The position numbers were made by a program, and so were the translations under genes. 6,931 bases of DNA, from the NCBI GenBank assembly GCA_015489145.1, contig WGAH01000268.1, positions 1-6,931 on the forward strand, given 5' to 3'. The DNA comes from Deltaproteobacteria bacterium (GTDB taxonomy: Bacteria; Myxococcota_A; UBA796; UBA2385). Of this stretch, positions 1 to 5,545 are shown piece after piece; positions within the stretch are counted from its first letter, which is position 1, and every line of letters starts with the position of its first letter. Below the pieces are notes generated by a model. The model was given only the letters and a program-made list of their open reading frames with translations. It was not told the DNA's origin and did no database searches.

Positions 1-2
1 CC

Positions 3-2711
3 CCGCGGCTCACGCGCCCGGGCGTGATGATGGGGACGCCCCGCTACATGGCCCCCGAGCAGGTCCTCGGCTGGACGGTCGACCACCGCTGCGACCTCTA
101 CAGCTTCGGCTGCATCTTCTACGAGCTCCTGGCGGGGCGCACCCCCTTCGAGGGGCCCGAGGCCCGCGACTTCATGCGGCAGCACCTCCACGACCCGCCG
201 CCCCCCCTCACCGCGATCAACCCGGCCGTGCCGGCGCCGGTGGCCCGCATCGTCCACCGCCTCCTCGCCAAGTCGCCGCAGGACCGCTTCCCCGACTGGA
301 CCACGCTGGCCGAGGCGCTGCGCCAGGTCTCGGCCAGCACCGGCGCCCGCACCCCCGCCGGGGGCCTGGCCGGCGAGGCGCCCCCCGGAGGCGAGGCCGA
401 GGAGGATCGCCCCACCGAGCCCTACCGCTTCCTCCACCCCTTCACCCGCTCCAGCCGCCGCATCTTCTTCGGCCGGGAATCCGACGCCGCCCGCTTCCGC
501 GGGGTCTGGGAGCACCCCGACCGCGTCCCCGTCGTCGTGATCACCGGCGCCAGCGGCGTCGGCAAGACCAGCTTCCTGGAAGCCCGGGTGCTGCCCCACC
601 TCGAGGACACCGGGCACGTCGTGGTGCGGGTGCGCGGAACCGCCGAGCCCACCCGGCAGCTCGCCGCCCTGGTGCGCCGAAGGCTGTCCCGGGGGTTGTC
701 CGTCCCCGAGGATCGCGGCCTGCCCGAGCTCCTCGACCTGCTCGCCCAGGTGGAGGGCCGCCCGGTGGCCGCCGTGGTCGACCAGGCCGAGGAGGTGTTC
801 ACCAGCGGCGACGAGACCGCCTCCCGCCAACTCCAGGCCGACGTGGCGGCGATCGTCGCCGGCGGCGACCCGCGCATCCGGGTGCTCCTGAGCATTCGCG
901 AGGACTTCCTCGGCGCCCTGTTCCGATCGCTGCAACCGCTGCCGGTGGACGCGATCCTCCGCACCCTCCCCCTCCGGTCCCTCGGCCCCGAGGACCTGCG
1001 CGACGCGCTCCAGGGACCCGGGCGTCCCGGCCTCGCGGTCCGCTACGCGCCCTTCCGCTTCGAGGAGGGGCTGGTGGACCGCATCGTCGAGGACCTGCTC
1101 GACGAGGGCGCCGGTGAGGTCGCCCCCCGCGTCCAGGCCGTCGGCTCCCGCCTCTGGGAGATGGTGCGCCACGAGTCCCCCGGTCCCGACGGCATCCTCG
1201 TCGTCACCCACCGCCACTACGCCGAGCGCCTCGGCGGCGCCCGGGGCATCCTCGCCCGCATCCTCGACGAGGCGGTCGCCGGTCTCGGGCCGGCCGAGCA
1301 GGGCGTCGCCCGGGAGCTGCTCCGGGCGCTGACCAACCTGCCCGGTTCCCCGACCAGCCGCCCCGCCCCCGAGTCCGAGCTGGTCTCCCACGCCGGCGAC
1401 CGGGCCCGCCGCCTCGCCGTGCTGCGGGCCCTCGAGAGCCGCTGGCGCGTCGTCTTCGGCTACGAGGACCCGCGCTGGCCCGGCGAGCGGACCTACCGCA
1501 TCGCCCACGAGGCCCTCATCGAGCGCATCCGGCAGTACGGCGAGGAGTCCAGCGGCCTCAACCGGGCCCGGCAGATCTTCCACCAGGGCCTCGCCCTGTG
1601 GCTCCAGGGCGGCCGCCGGGACGCCGACCTGCTCGCCGAGCACCACTTCGACGAGGTGCAGCGCCACGTGCAGGACATGGTGCTCCGCGACGAGGAGGCC
1701 CGCGCCTTCTACGAGGCGAACCTGCGCGTCCACAACGAGGGCTGGATGCGTCGCCTCGTCGAGGAGCGCCGCCGCGCCGCCGCCCGCCGGCTCCGGTGGG
1801 TCGCGGTTCCCGCCTTCCTCCTCGGCGTCGGCTTCCTGGCCGGGCAGGCCCCCGCCGGCTTTCCCACCCTGCGGACCTGGCGGGTGCGCGCCCTCGACCT
1901 GCTGAGCGTCGGCCGCGCCGACCTGCGCGGCGCCGACCTCGCCGGCCTGTCGCTCAGGGGCCTCGAGCTCGTCGACGCCGACCTGCGGGGCGCCGACCTC
2001 TCGGGCGCCGACCTGCGCGAGGCCGTCCTCCCCTCCGCCGACCTCACCGACGCCATCCTCGACGGCGCCGACCTCTCGGGCGCCGACCTGCACGGCGCGG
2101 TGATCGTCACCGCCCGCGCCGAGGGGGCGATCCTCGACGGCGCCCTGCTGCGCGCCGCCCGGGTCGAGCTGCCGGCGGACCGGGTGAGCTTCCGCCTCGC
2201 CGTCTTCGACGAGGCGACCCGCTGGGGGGAGGCCGGTCCCCCGCCCGGCGCCCTCGGGCCCGGCGGCCAGGCCGCCGGACTCGACGCCGGCGGCCGGGAC
2301 TTCGGCGCCGTGGACCTCTACCGCCTCGACGCCCCGGGAATCCGCCTGGACGGGAGCGACCTCGAGGGGGCGAGCCTGCAGGAGGCGCACCTCGCCGACG
2401 CCTCCCTGCGGCGCGCCGTGCTGCGCTCGGCGGTGCTCGCCCGCGCGGACCTGCGTCGCGCCGATCTCTCGGGGGCGGCGCTCGACGAAGCCGACCTCCG
2501 CGGCGCCGTCCTCGACGGGGCGAATCTCCGGGGGGCGCGCCTCGACGGGGCCCGCCTCGACGGGGCCTCGCTGCGCGACGCCGACCTGTGCGGGGCCCGG
2601 CTGGTCGGCGCCCGCCTCGACGGCGCGACCCTCGACGGCGCCCGCGACTGCCCCGACACCCGCTGGCCCGCCGGCTCCCGCCCGCCGGGGGTCCGCGACG
2701 GCTCCGGCTGA
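3..2711 (+). CDS. Ser/Thr protein kinase (C-lobe only in window) - STAND ATPase - TM helix - pentapeptide-repeat protein, 5' truncated by window edge
   Basis: Multidomain signalling protein whose start lies left of the window; the frame is open from base 3 and reads a kinase activation segment, so the GTG at 24 is internal. Residues are counted from the codon at 24. Kinase: GTPRYMAPEQ (4-13, APE motif) and DLYSFGCIFYELLAGRTPF (24-42). After a Pro/Gly-rich linker comes a STAND-type (nSTAND1-like) NTPase: FFGRE (148-152), Walker A GASGVGKT (175-182), Walker B-like VVDQAEEVF (251-259), LLSIREDF (288-295) and YRIAHEALI (491-499). A basic stretch then leads to one hydrophobic helix (about 592-607). 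The C-terminus is two pentapeptide-repeat blocks (about 631-692 and 773-874). By family logic the kinase is the output, the STAND module a nucleotide-dependent switch, and the repeats an interaction or sensing surface. Substrate and ligand are unknown. The kinase catalytic loop is outside the window, so activity cannot be judged. PAAR follows 103 bp downstream on the same strand. Confidence 0.9.
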   Translation, partial: PRLTRPGVMMGTPRYMAPEQVLGWTVDHRCDLYSFGCIFYELLAGRTPFEGPEARDFMRQHLHDPPPPLTAINPAVPAPVARIVHRLLAKSPQDRFPDWTTLAEALRQVSASTGARTPAGGLAGEAPPGGEAEEDRPTEPYRFLHPFTRSSRRIFFGRESDAARFRGVWEHPDRVPVVVITGASGVGKTSFLEARVLPHLEDTGHVVVRVRGTAEPTRQLAALVRRRLSRGLSVPEDRGLPELLDLLAQVEGRPVAAVVDQAEEVFTSGDETASRQLQADVAAIVAGGDPRIRVLLSIREDFLGALFRSLQPLPVDAILRTLPLRSLGPEDLRDALQGPGRPGLAVRYAPFRFEEGLVDRIVEDLLDEGAGEVAPRVQAVGSRLWEMVRHESPGPDGILVVTHRHYAERLGGARGILARILDEAVAGLGPAEQGVARELLRALTNLPGSPTSRPAPESELVSHAGDRARRLAVLRALESRWRVVFGYEDPRWPGERTYRIAHEALIERIRQYGEESSGLNRARQIFHQGLALWLQGGRRDADLLAEHHFDEVQRHVQDMVLRDEEARAFYEANLRVHNEGWMRRLVEERRRAAARRLRWVAVPAFLLGVGFLAGQAPAGFPTLRTWRVRALDLLSVGRADLRGADLAGLSLRGLELVDADLRGADLSGADLREAVLPSADLTDAILDGADLSGADLHGAVIVTARAEGAILDGALLRAARVELPADRVSFRLAVFDEATRWGEAGPPPGALGPGGQAAGLDAGGRDFGAVDLYRLDAPGIRLDGSDLEGASLQEAHLADASLRRAVLRSAVLARADLRRADLSGAALDEADLRGAVLDGANLRGARLDGARLDGASLRDADLCGARLVGARLDGATLDGARDCPDTRWPAGSRPPGVRDGSG
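1914..2099 (+). repeat. pentapeptide-repeat block 1 (15-bp coding period)
   Basis: Tandem A(D/N)LXX pentapeptides such as ADLRG, ADLSG and ADLRE. Together with the following 35-40 residues, which end in DEATRW (residues 729-734), they form a first module. Such repeats fold as a right-handed quadrilateral beta-helix. The DNA shows a GC-rich 15-bp periodicity that can slip or recombine. Confidence 0.85.
2340..2645 (+). repeat. pentapeptide-repeat block 2 (15-bp coding period)
   Basis: About twenty further pentapeptides (for example SDLEG, ADLRR, ANLRG, ARLDG), longer and more regular than block 1. They end in a PDTRWPAG segment (residues 877-884) that resembles the end of the first module. Block 2 is probably a second beta-helix module rather than a continuation, because about 80 less regular residues separate the blocks. 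Confidence 0.85.
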
Positions 2712-2739
2712 GCGCCCGCGAAGCAGGCCGTTCCCGCCG

Positions 2740-2761
2740 GCGTCATCGGGCCGTCATCGCG
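2740..2761 (+). promoter_or_regulatory. tandem direct repeat upstream of PAAR (PhoB/OmpR-type box candidate)
   Basis: GTCATCG at 2742-2748 and again at 2753-2759, spaced GGCC, an exact 11-bp period (one helical turn). The same heptamer pair with the same spacing and the same orientation relative to transcription lies upstream of the spike operon at 5546-5566. The half-site (C)CGTCAT is one base from the PhoB-box half-site CTGTCAT. It is centred about 50 bp upstream of the predicted PAAR transcription start. The repeat is seen directly; the regulator is inferred. Confidence 0.5.
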
Positions 2762-2787
2762 CGCCCTCGGCGTCGACGGCGGGCGCG
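2760..2787 (+). other. inverted repeat between the tandem box and the PAAR -10
   Basis: CGCGCCC (2760-2766) pairs perfectly with GGGCGCG (2781-2787) across a 14-nt loop, and a short TTT follows at 2794-2796. It could act as a weak terminator for the upstream kinase gene or as an operator for PAAR. In such GC-rich DNA a 7-bp GC stem may also be chance. Confidence 0.2.
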
Positions 2788-2788
2788 T

Positions 2789-2796
2789 GCTACCTT
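2789..2796 (+). promoter_or_regulatory. possible extended -10 element for PAAR
   Basis: TGC followed by TACCTT looks like an extended -10 (TGn plus a hexamer). No convincing -35 is visible, which fits an activator-dependent promoter using the tandem repeat upstream. The predicted start of transcription falls at the ribosome binding site, so the leader would be very short. This is a weak call. Confidence 0.3.
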
Positions 2797-2814
2797 TCGC
2801 CCAGGAGGTCGATC

Positions 2815-3135
2815 ATGCCCCCGGTGTCCCGTCTCGGCGACATGGCCCTGGTCCCCGCCGATGCCCACGGCTGCCCGAAGTGCCCCCACACCTGCGTCGG
2901 CCCGGTGATCTCGGCCTCCCCCGACGCCTACGTCAACGGCTCGGCCATCGCGCGCGTCGGCGATCCCGGCGTCCACGCCGCCTGCTGCGGTCCCAACATC
3001 TTCGCCATCGTCCAGGGCAGCAGCACGGTCACGGTCAACGACATCAGCGCCTCCCGCCTCGGCGACATCACCGCCCACTGCGGCGGGGTCGGCGCGCTGA
3101 TCCAGGGCAGCCCCAACGTGACCTTCGGCGGCTGA
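2815..3135 (+). CDS. stand-alone PAAR-domain spike-tip protein
   Basis: A 106-residue protein that is a PAAR domain from end to end. PAAR proteins are small conical caps, held by a metal ion, that sit on the blunt end of the VgrG/gp5 trimer and sharpen contractile injection spikes. Visible signs are the pseudo-repeated (R)xGD steps RLGD (6-9), RVGD (47-50) and RLGD (81-84), the glycine-rich turns QGSS and QGSPNV, and likely metal ligands among H18/C20/C23/H25/C27, H54 and H88/C89. The literal PAAR tetrapeptide is replaced by variants (SAIARVGD, SASRLGD). There is no N- or C-terminal extension, so this is a bare cap rather than an evolved PAAR toxin. The start is fixed by AGGAGG at 2803-2808, 6 nt before the ATG. 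The gene converges on three gp5/VgrG-like genes, its expected structural partners. Confidence 0.9.
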   Translation: MPPVSRLGDMALVPADAHGCPKCPHTCVGPVISASPDAYVNGSAIARVGDPGVHAACCGPNIFAIVQGSSTVTVNDISASRLGDITAHCGGVGALIQGSPNVTFGG

Positions 3136-3145
3136 GCGCGCGCCG

Positions 3146-3208
3146 ATGCCGGCCACGGGCCGGCGCTCCTCGTCCCCGCCACCGCCACGATGCCGGCCGA
3201 CAGCCGGC
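3146..3208. terminator. twin hairpins in the convergent gap (possible bidirectional terminator)
   Basis: The 77-bp gap between the PAAR stop and the stop of the last spike gene holds two stem-loops. One is GCCGGCC-ACG-GGCCGGC (3148-3164); the other is GCCGGC-CGACA-GCCGGC (3192-3208). Both begin with the same 11-bp direct repeat, CGATGCCGGCC (3144-3154 and 3188-3198). Each hairpin sits just past one of the two converging genes, as expected for a pair of terminators. Neither is followed by a U tract, so intrinsic termination is uncertain. Confidence 0.4.
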
Positions 3209-3212
3209 GCGC

Positions 3213-3923
3213 CTACCGCGGCGGGTGCGCGTGCTCGGGCAGCGGCTCGGCCGGCTTGGGGTCGGGCGGCGGCTCCGACGAGTTGATCTTGGTGAGGGCC
3301 GCGTGGTACATCTGCGTGGCGCCGCTCTTGATCGTCAGGTTCGCCCCGGCCTTCTTGCGCGTCTCCATGCCGGACTGCATCTTGATCGAGTTGCTGGCCT
3401 TCAGCTCGAAGTCCATGCACTTGAGGCTGATCTTCTCGACCGTCTCCCACACGAGGTTCTTCTCGACGTACTCGGTGATCGTCTCCTCGGCGGCGTCGAG
3501 GTCGTCGTAGATCGGCCCACTGGTCACGTCGAGGCGGCTGCCGGCCTTCGCGCCGAACTGCACCTTCTCGGCGCCGGGGGTGTCGTCGAAGATCACCATG
3601 TGGTCGTTGCGCGACCAGTAGACGCGCAGGTTGTTCTCCTGGTCGTCGTTGTGGTACGGCTCGGGCAGGTCCTCGCCCTTGTTGTAGACCGCGCCGAGGA
3701 CGTAGGGGCTCATCGAGCGGTAGGCGAAGGCGAGCACCACCTCGGTGCCGATGTCCGGCAGCATGACCATGCCGCGGGTCTGCCCGGCCATGGGCATCAT
3801 CATGCGACACCAGGAACTCTGGGGACGGTCGGAGTCGTCGACCGGGTACTCGACCTTGACCCGGTTCATCTTGTCGGGGTCGACGTTGTCGACCACGATG
3901 CCCACGACGATGCCGTTGATCAT
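3213..3923 (-). CDS. gp5/VgrG-like OB-fold spike protein, copy 1 (HxH C-terminus), third gene of operon
   Basis: A 236-residue short baseplate-V/VgrG-type spike protein. Residues about 4-82 match the OB-fold part, with VDNVDPDKMNRVKVEYP (11-27), LPDIGTEVVLAF (55-66) and VLGAVYN (75-81). Next comes NNLRVYWSR (97-105) with IFDDTPGAE (111-119), then a beta-strand-rich region (about 150-202) resembling the intertwined needle of VgrG trimers. A Pro-rich tail ends in LPEHAHPPR, placing an HxH pair at H231/H233. In P2-type spike tips an HxH pair from each subunit of the trimer binds iron at the apex. No gp27-like hub domain is present, whereas full VgrG proteins have one and are usually over 500 residues. 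ATG start with AGGAG 5 nt upstream; the gap to the preceding gene is 11 nt. It lacks the PKVTD-type N-terminus of its two paralogs and is the most divergent copy. Confidence 0.85.
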   Translation of the reverse strand: MINGIVVGIVVDNVDPDKMNRVKVEYPVDDSDRPQSSWCRMMMPMAGQTRGMVMLPDIGTEVVLAFAYRSMSPYVLGAVYNKGEDLPEPYHNDDQENNLRVYWSRNDHMVIFDDTPGAEKVQFGAKAGSRLDVTSGPIYDDLDAAEETITEYVEKNLVWETVEKISLKCMDFELKASNSIKMQSGMETRKKAGANLTIKSGATQMYHAALTKINSSEPPPDPKPAEPLPEHAHPPR

Positions 3924-3934
3924 GGCGGCTCCTG

Positions 3935-4651
3935 CTACCGGGGCGGGTGCTTGTGTTCGGGGAGCGGCAGGGCCTGGGCCATCGCGCCGCCCCCCATGTT
4001 GACGAGGATGCTCGGGGCCTGGGCGATGAGCTGCGCCCCGGCGTGGAGCGAGGCCTTCGTCCCGGCCTTGGACTGGAAGGAGGCGCCGGCCTGGAGCTTG
4101 ATCGAGTTGCTGGCCTCGAGCATGAAGTCGCGCGTCTTGACGCTGAAGGTCTCGCCGACGGTGATCTTGATGTCCTTGTTGGCGAAGACGCTCATCGTCT
4201 TCTCGGCCGAGTTCCAGATCACGCGAATCTGCTCGTTGAACAGGATGAGCTCGCAGCGCTCGGCGCCGGGGGTGTCGTCGAAGGTGAGACGGTGCCCGGC
4301 CCGGGACTGGAAGACCCGCAGGTTGTTCTCCTCGTCCTCGTTGGCGTAGGGCGGCGTGTCGACCCCGTTGTAGAGCGAGCCGACGACGATCGCGTGCTGG
4401 ACGTCACCCCACATGAAGGCGACGAGCACCTCGTCGTCGATCTCGGGGATCGTCATCCAGCCGCGCTCGCGGCCGGCCATGGGGCTCATCACCCGGGCCC
4501 AGAAGCCCTCGGCGTCGCCGGGCTGGTGCACGAGCTTGACCTTGACCCGGCCGAGCTCCTCCGGGTCGACGTTGTCGAGGACCACGGCCTGGAAGACGCC
4601 GGGAAACTGCCCCTGGTGCGGGCGGCCCTCCCTGTCGGTGACCTTGGGCAC
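3935..4651 (-). CDS. gp5/VgrG-like OB-fold spike protein, copy 2 (HxH C-terminus), second gene of operon
   Basis: A 238-residue paralog of its neighbours. The N-terminus MPKVTDREGRP leads into the OB fold (VLDNVDPEELGRVKVKL 24-40; IPEIDDEVLVAFMWGD 68-83; VVGSLYNG 89-96). NEDEENNLRVFQSR (104-117) and LTFDDTPGAE (122-131) precede a needle-like beta region (about 155-220) with repeated AGA/AGT turns. The protein ends PLPEHKHPPR, giving H233/H235, the same C-terminal tail as copy 1. The start is GTG at 4651, supported by AGGAGG 5 nt upstream and by alignment with copy 3. It begins 12 nt after the stop of copy 3, consistent with one transcript. It shares a 73-bp identical DNA stretch with copy 3. 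Like its paralogs it lacks a hub domain and any C-terminal effector domain. Confidence 0.87.
   Translation of the reverse strand: MPKVTDREGRPHQGQFPGVFQAVVLDNVDPEELGRVKVKLVHQPGDAEGFWARVMSPMAGRERGWMTIPEIDDEVLVAFMWGDVQHAIVVGSLYNGVDTPPYANEDEENNLRVFQSRAGHRLTFDDTPGAERCELILFNEQIRVIWNSAEKTMSVFANKDIKITVGETFSVKTRDFMLEASNSIKLQAGASFQSKAGTKASLHAGAQLIAQAPSILVNMGGGAMAQALPLPEHKHPPR
4302..4374. repeat. 73-bp perfect direct repeat, copy A (in spike copy 2)
   Basis: Identical base for base to 4971-5043, offset 669 bp. It encodes the segment from LYNGVDTPPYANEDEEN into NNLRVFQSR of the paralog. The identity includes third codon positions, while flanking DNA differs at many sites. Confidence 0.95.
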
Positions 4652-4663
4652 GGCGGCCTCCTG

Positions 4664-5335
4664 TCAGTTGAGCATGGTCTGGGTGCCCTTGATCGCGAGC
4701 TCGGCGCCCGCCTCCTCGATCAGCTCGGCACCGTTCTGGATGTCGAAATTCGCGCCGGCCTTCATGCTGATCGACTGGTCGGTCTGGAGCACCCAGTCCA
4801 TGCACTCGACCGTGATCTTCTGGCCCGCCTCGATGATGAGGTTCTTGCCGGTGTAGATCGCCAGGGACTTCTCGGCCGCGTCGTAGATCATGCGGACCTC
4901 CTCGTTGTGGAGGATGAACTCCACGCGCTCGGCGCCGTCCGTGTCGTCGAAGGTGACGCGGTGCCCCGAGCGGGACTGGAAGACCCGCAGGTTGTTCTCC
5001 TCGTCCTCGTTGGCGTAGGGCGGCGTGTCGACCCCGTTGTAGACCGCGCCGATGACGACGGGGTAGTTGAAGTCCCCGTGCATGAAGGTGACGAGCACCT
5101 CGTCGTCGATTTCGGGCAGGCTGACCCAGCCGCGGGTGACGCCGCCGGTGTGGGCCCCGCCGCTGGGAACCGCCACCCGGGCCCAGGGCGACTCGGGCAT
5201 CTCGGGCAGGGTCGGGTACTTGACCTTGACCCGACCGAGCTTGTCGGGGTCGACGTTGTCGATGACGATGGCCTCGACGATGCCGGGCATGAGCCCGGAG
5301 ACCGGCCGGCCTCGGTGGTCGGTGACCTTGGGCAA
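4664..5335 (-). CDS. gp5/VgrG-like OB-fold spike protein, copy 3 (no HxH), first gene of operon, TTG start
   Basis: A 223-residue spike protein. The OB fold spans about 17-100 (VIDNVDPDKLGRVKVKYP 24-41; LPEIDDEVLVTFMHGD 73-88; VVIGAVYNG 93-101). NEDEENNLRVFQSR (109-122), VTFDDTDGAE (127-136) and a beta-rich needle region (about 160-217) follow. It ends GTQTMLN and has neither the Pro-rich tail nor the HxH pair of its paralogs, so its tip is the likeliest seat for the PAAR protein; that is an inference. The start is TTG at 5335: AGGAGG lies 5 nt upstream, LPKVTD aligns with MPKVTD of copy 2, and the longer in-frame ATG at 5530 would lie upstream of the promoter. An insertion, SGGAHTGGVT (58-67), lengthens one OB loop relative to copies 1 and 2. 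It heads the operon and is divergent from the EEP gene. Confidence 0.85.
   Translation of the reverse strand: MPKVTDHRGRPVSGLMPGIVEAIVIDNVDPDKLGRVKVKYPTLPEMPESPWARVAVPSGGAHTGGVTRGWVSLPEIDDEVLVTFMHGDFNYPVVIGAVYNGVDTPPYANEDEENNLRVFQSRSGHRVTFDDTDGAERVEFILHNEEVRMIYDAAEKSLAIYTGKNLIIEAGQKITVECMDWVLQTDQSISMKAGANFDIQNGAELIEEAGAELAIKGTQTMLN
4971..5043. repeat. 73-bp perfect direct repeat, copy B (in spike copy 3)
   Basis: Second member of the 73-bp identical pair (see 4302-4374). It lies at the homologous position in the adjacent paralog, as expected of recent gene conversion or duplication. Confidence 0.95.
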
Positions 5336-5340
5336 GGCGA

Positions 5341-5346
5341 CCTCCT
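5341..5346 (-). promoter_or_regulatory. Shine-Dalgarno site fixing the TTG start of spike copy 3
   Basis: AGGAGG on the minus strand, 5 nt before TTG at 5335. The AGGAGG of copy 2 has the same 5-nt spacing before its GTG, and copy 1 has AGGAG 5 nt before ATG-proximal CCGCC. This regularity argues against the upstream ATG at 5530. Confidence 0.8.
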
Positions 5347-5428
5347 GGGGAGAGCCTCCGGGAGCGGGCTCGCGGAGGGGGAGCGCGGCGCGGAAAGCCC
5401 CGAAAGGGCGGGCCCCCGCCACCTCGCC

Positions 5429-5458
5429 AATATACGGGCCCCCGGGGGGCGCAGTCAA
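5429..5458 (-). promoter_or_regulatory. sigma-70-like promoter of the spike operon
   Basis: On the minus strand, -35 TTGACT (5458-5453), an 18-nt spacer and -10 TATATT (5434-5429). This is the best promoter in the window and a rare AT-rich island in GC-rich DNA. Transcription would start near 5422, leaving a leader of about 87 nt before the TTG. The spacer carries GCCCCC-G-GGGGGC (5438-5450), a GC palindrome between the two elements. Confidence 0.75.
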
Positions 5459-5477
5459 CGCGGCTCCCCCGGGCGAG

Positions 5478-5520
5478 CTGCTCGGGAATGCGCGGCCATC
5501 GCGCGCTTCCCGGCGAGCAG
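5478..5520. repeat. 43-bp imperfect inverted repeat (16 paired bases)
   Basis: CTGCTC/GAGCAG (5478-5483 with 5515-5520), GGGAA/TTCCC (5484-5488 with 5507-5511) and GCGCG/CGCGC (5490-5494 with 5502-5506) stack into one stem. It has a single-base bulge (5489), a three-base bulge (5512-5514) and a 7-nt loop (5495-5501). It lies between the tandem box and the spike promoter, so it may be an operator, an extruding cruciform or a small structured RNA. No U tract follows on either strand. Confidence 0.6.
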
Positions 5521-5545
5521 GGCGCGGCATGCCCGGCCCGGGCTT

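Noticed and set aside
24..26. GTG followed by two ATG codons as the true start of the first gene
   Set aside because: The frame is open to the left edge, and the codons here lie inside a kinase activation segment just before GTPRYMAPEQ, so the protein must begin upstream.
1914..2645. CRISPR-like or satellite repeat
   Set aside because: The 15-bp periodicity is explained by in-frame pentapeptide codons; there are no constant repeats with unique spacers.
1598..2908. 436-codon Arg/Pro-rich plus-strand ORF
   Set aside because: Out-of-frame shadow of the pentapeptide-repeat coding region.
4664..5530. Longer 288-residue version of spike copy 3 starting at the ATG at 5530
   Set aside because: The extra 65 residues are Pro/Gly/Arg-rich with no match in the paralogs. 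They cross the AGGAGG site and the TTGACT/TATATT promoter, and no ribosome site precedes the ATG.
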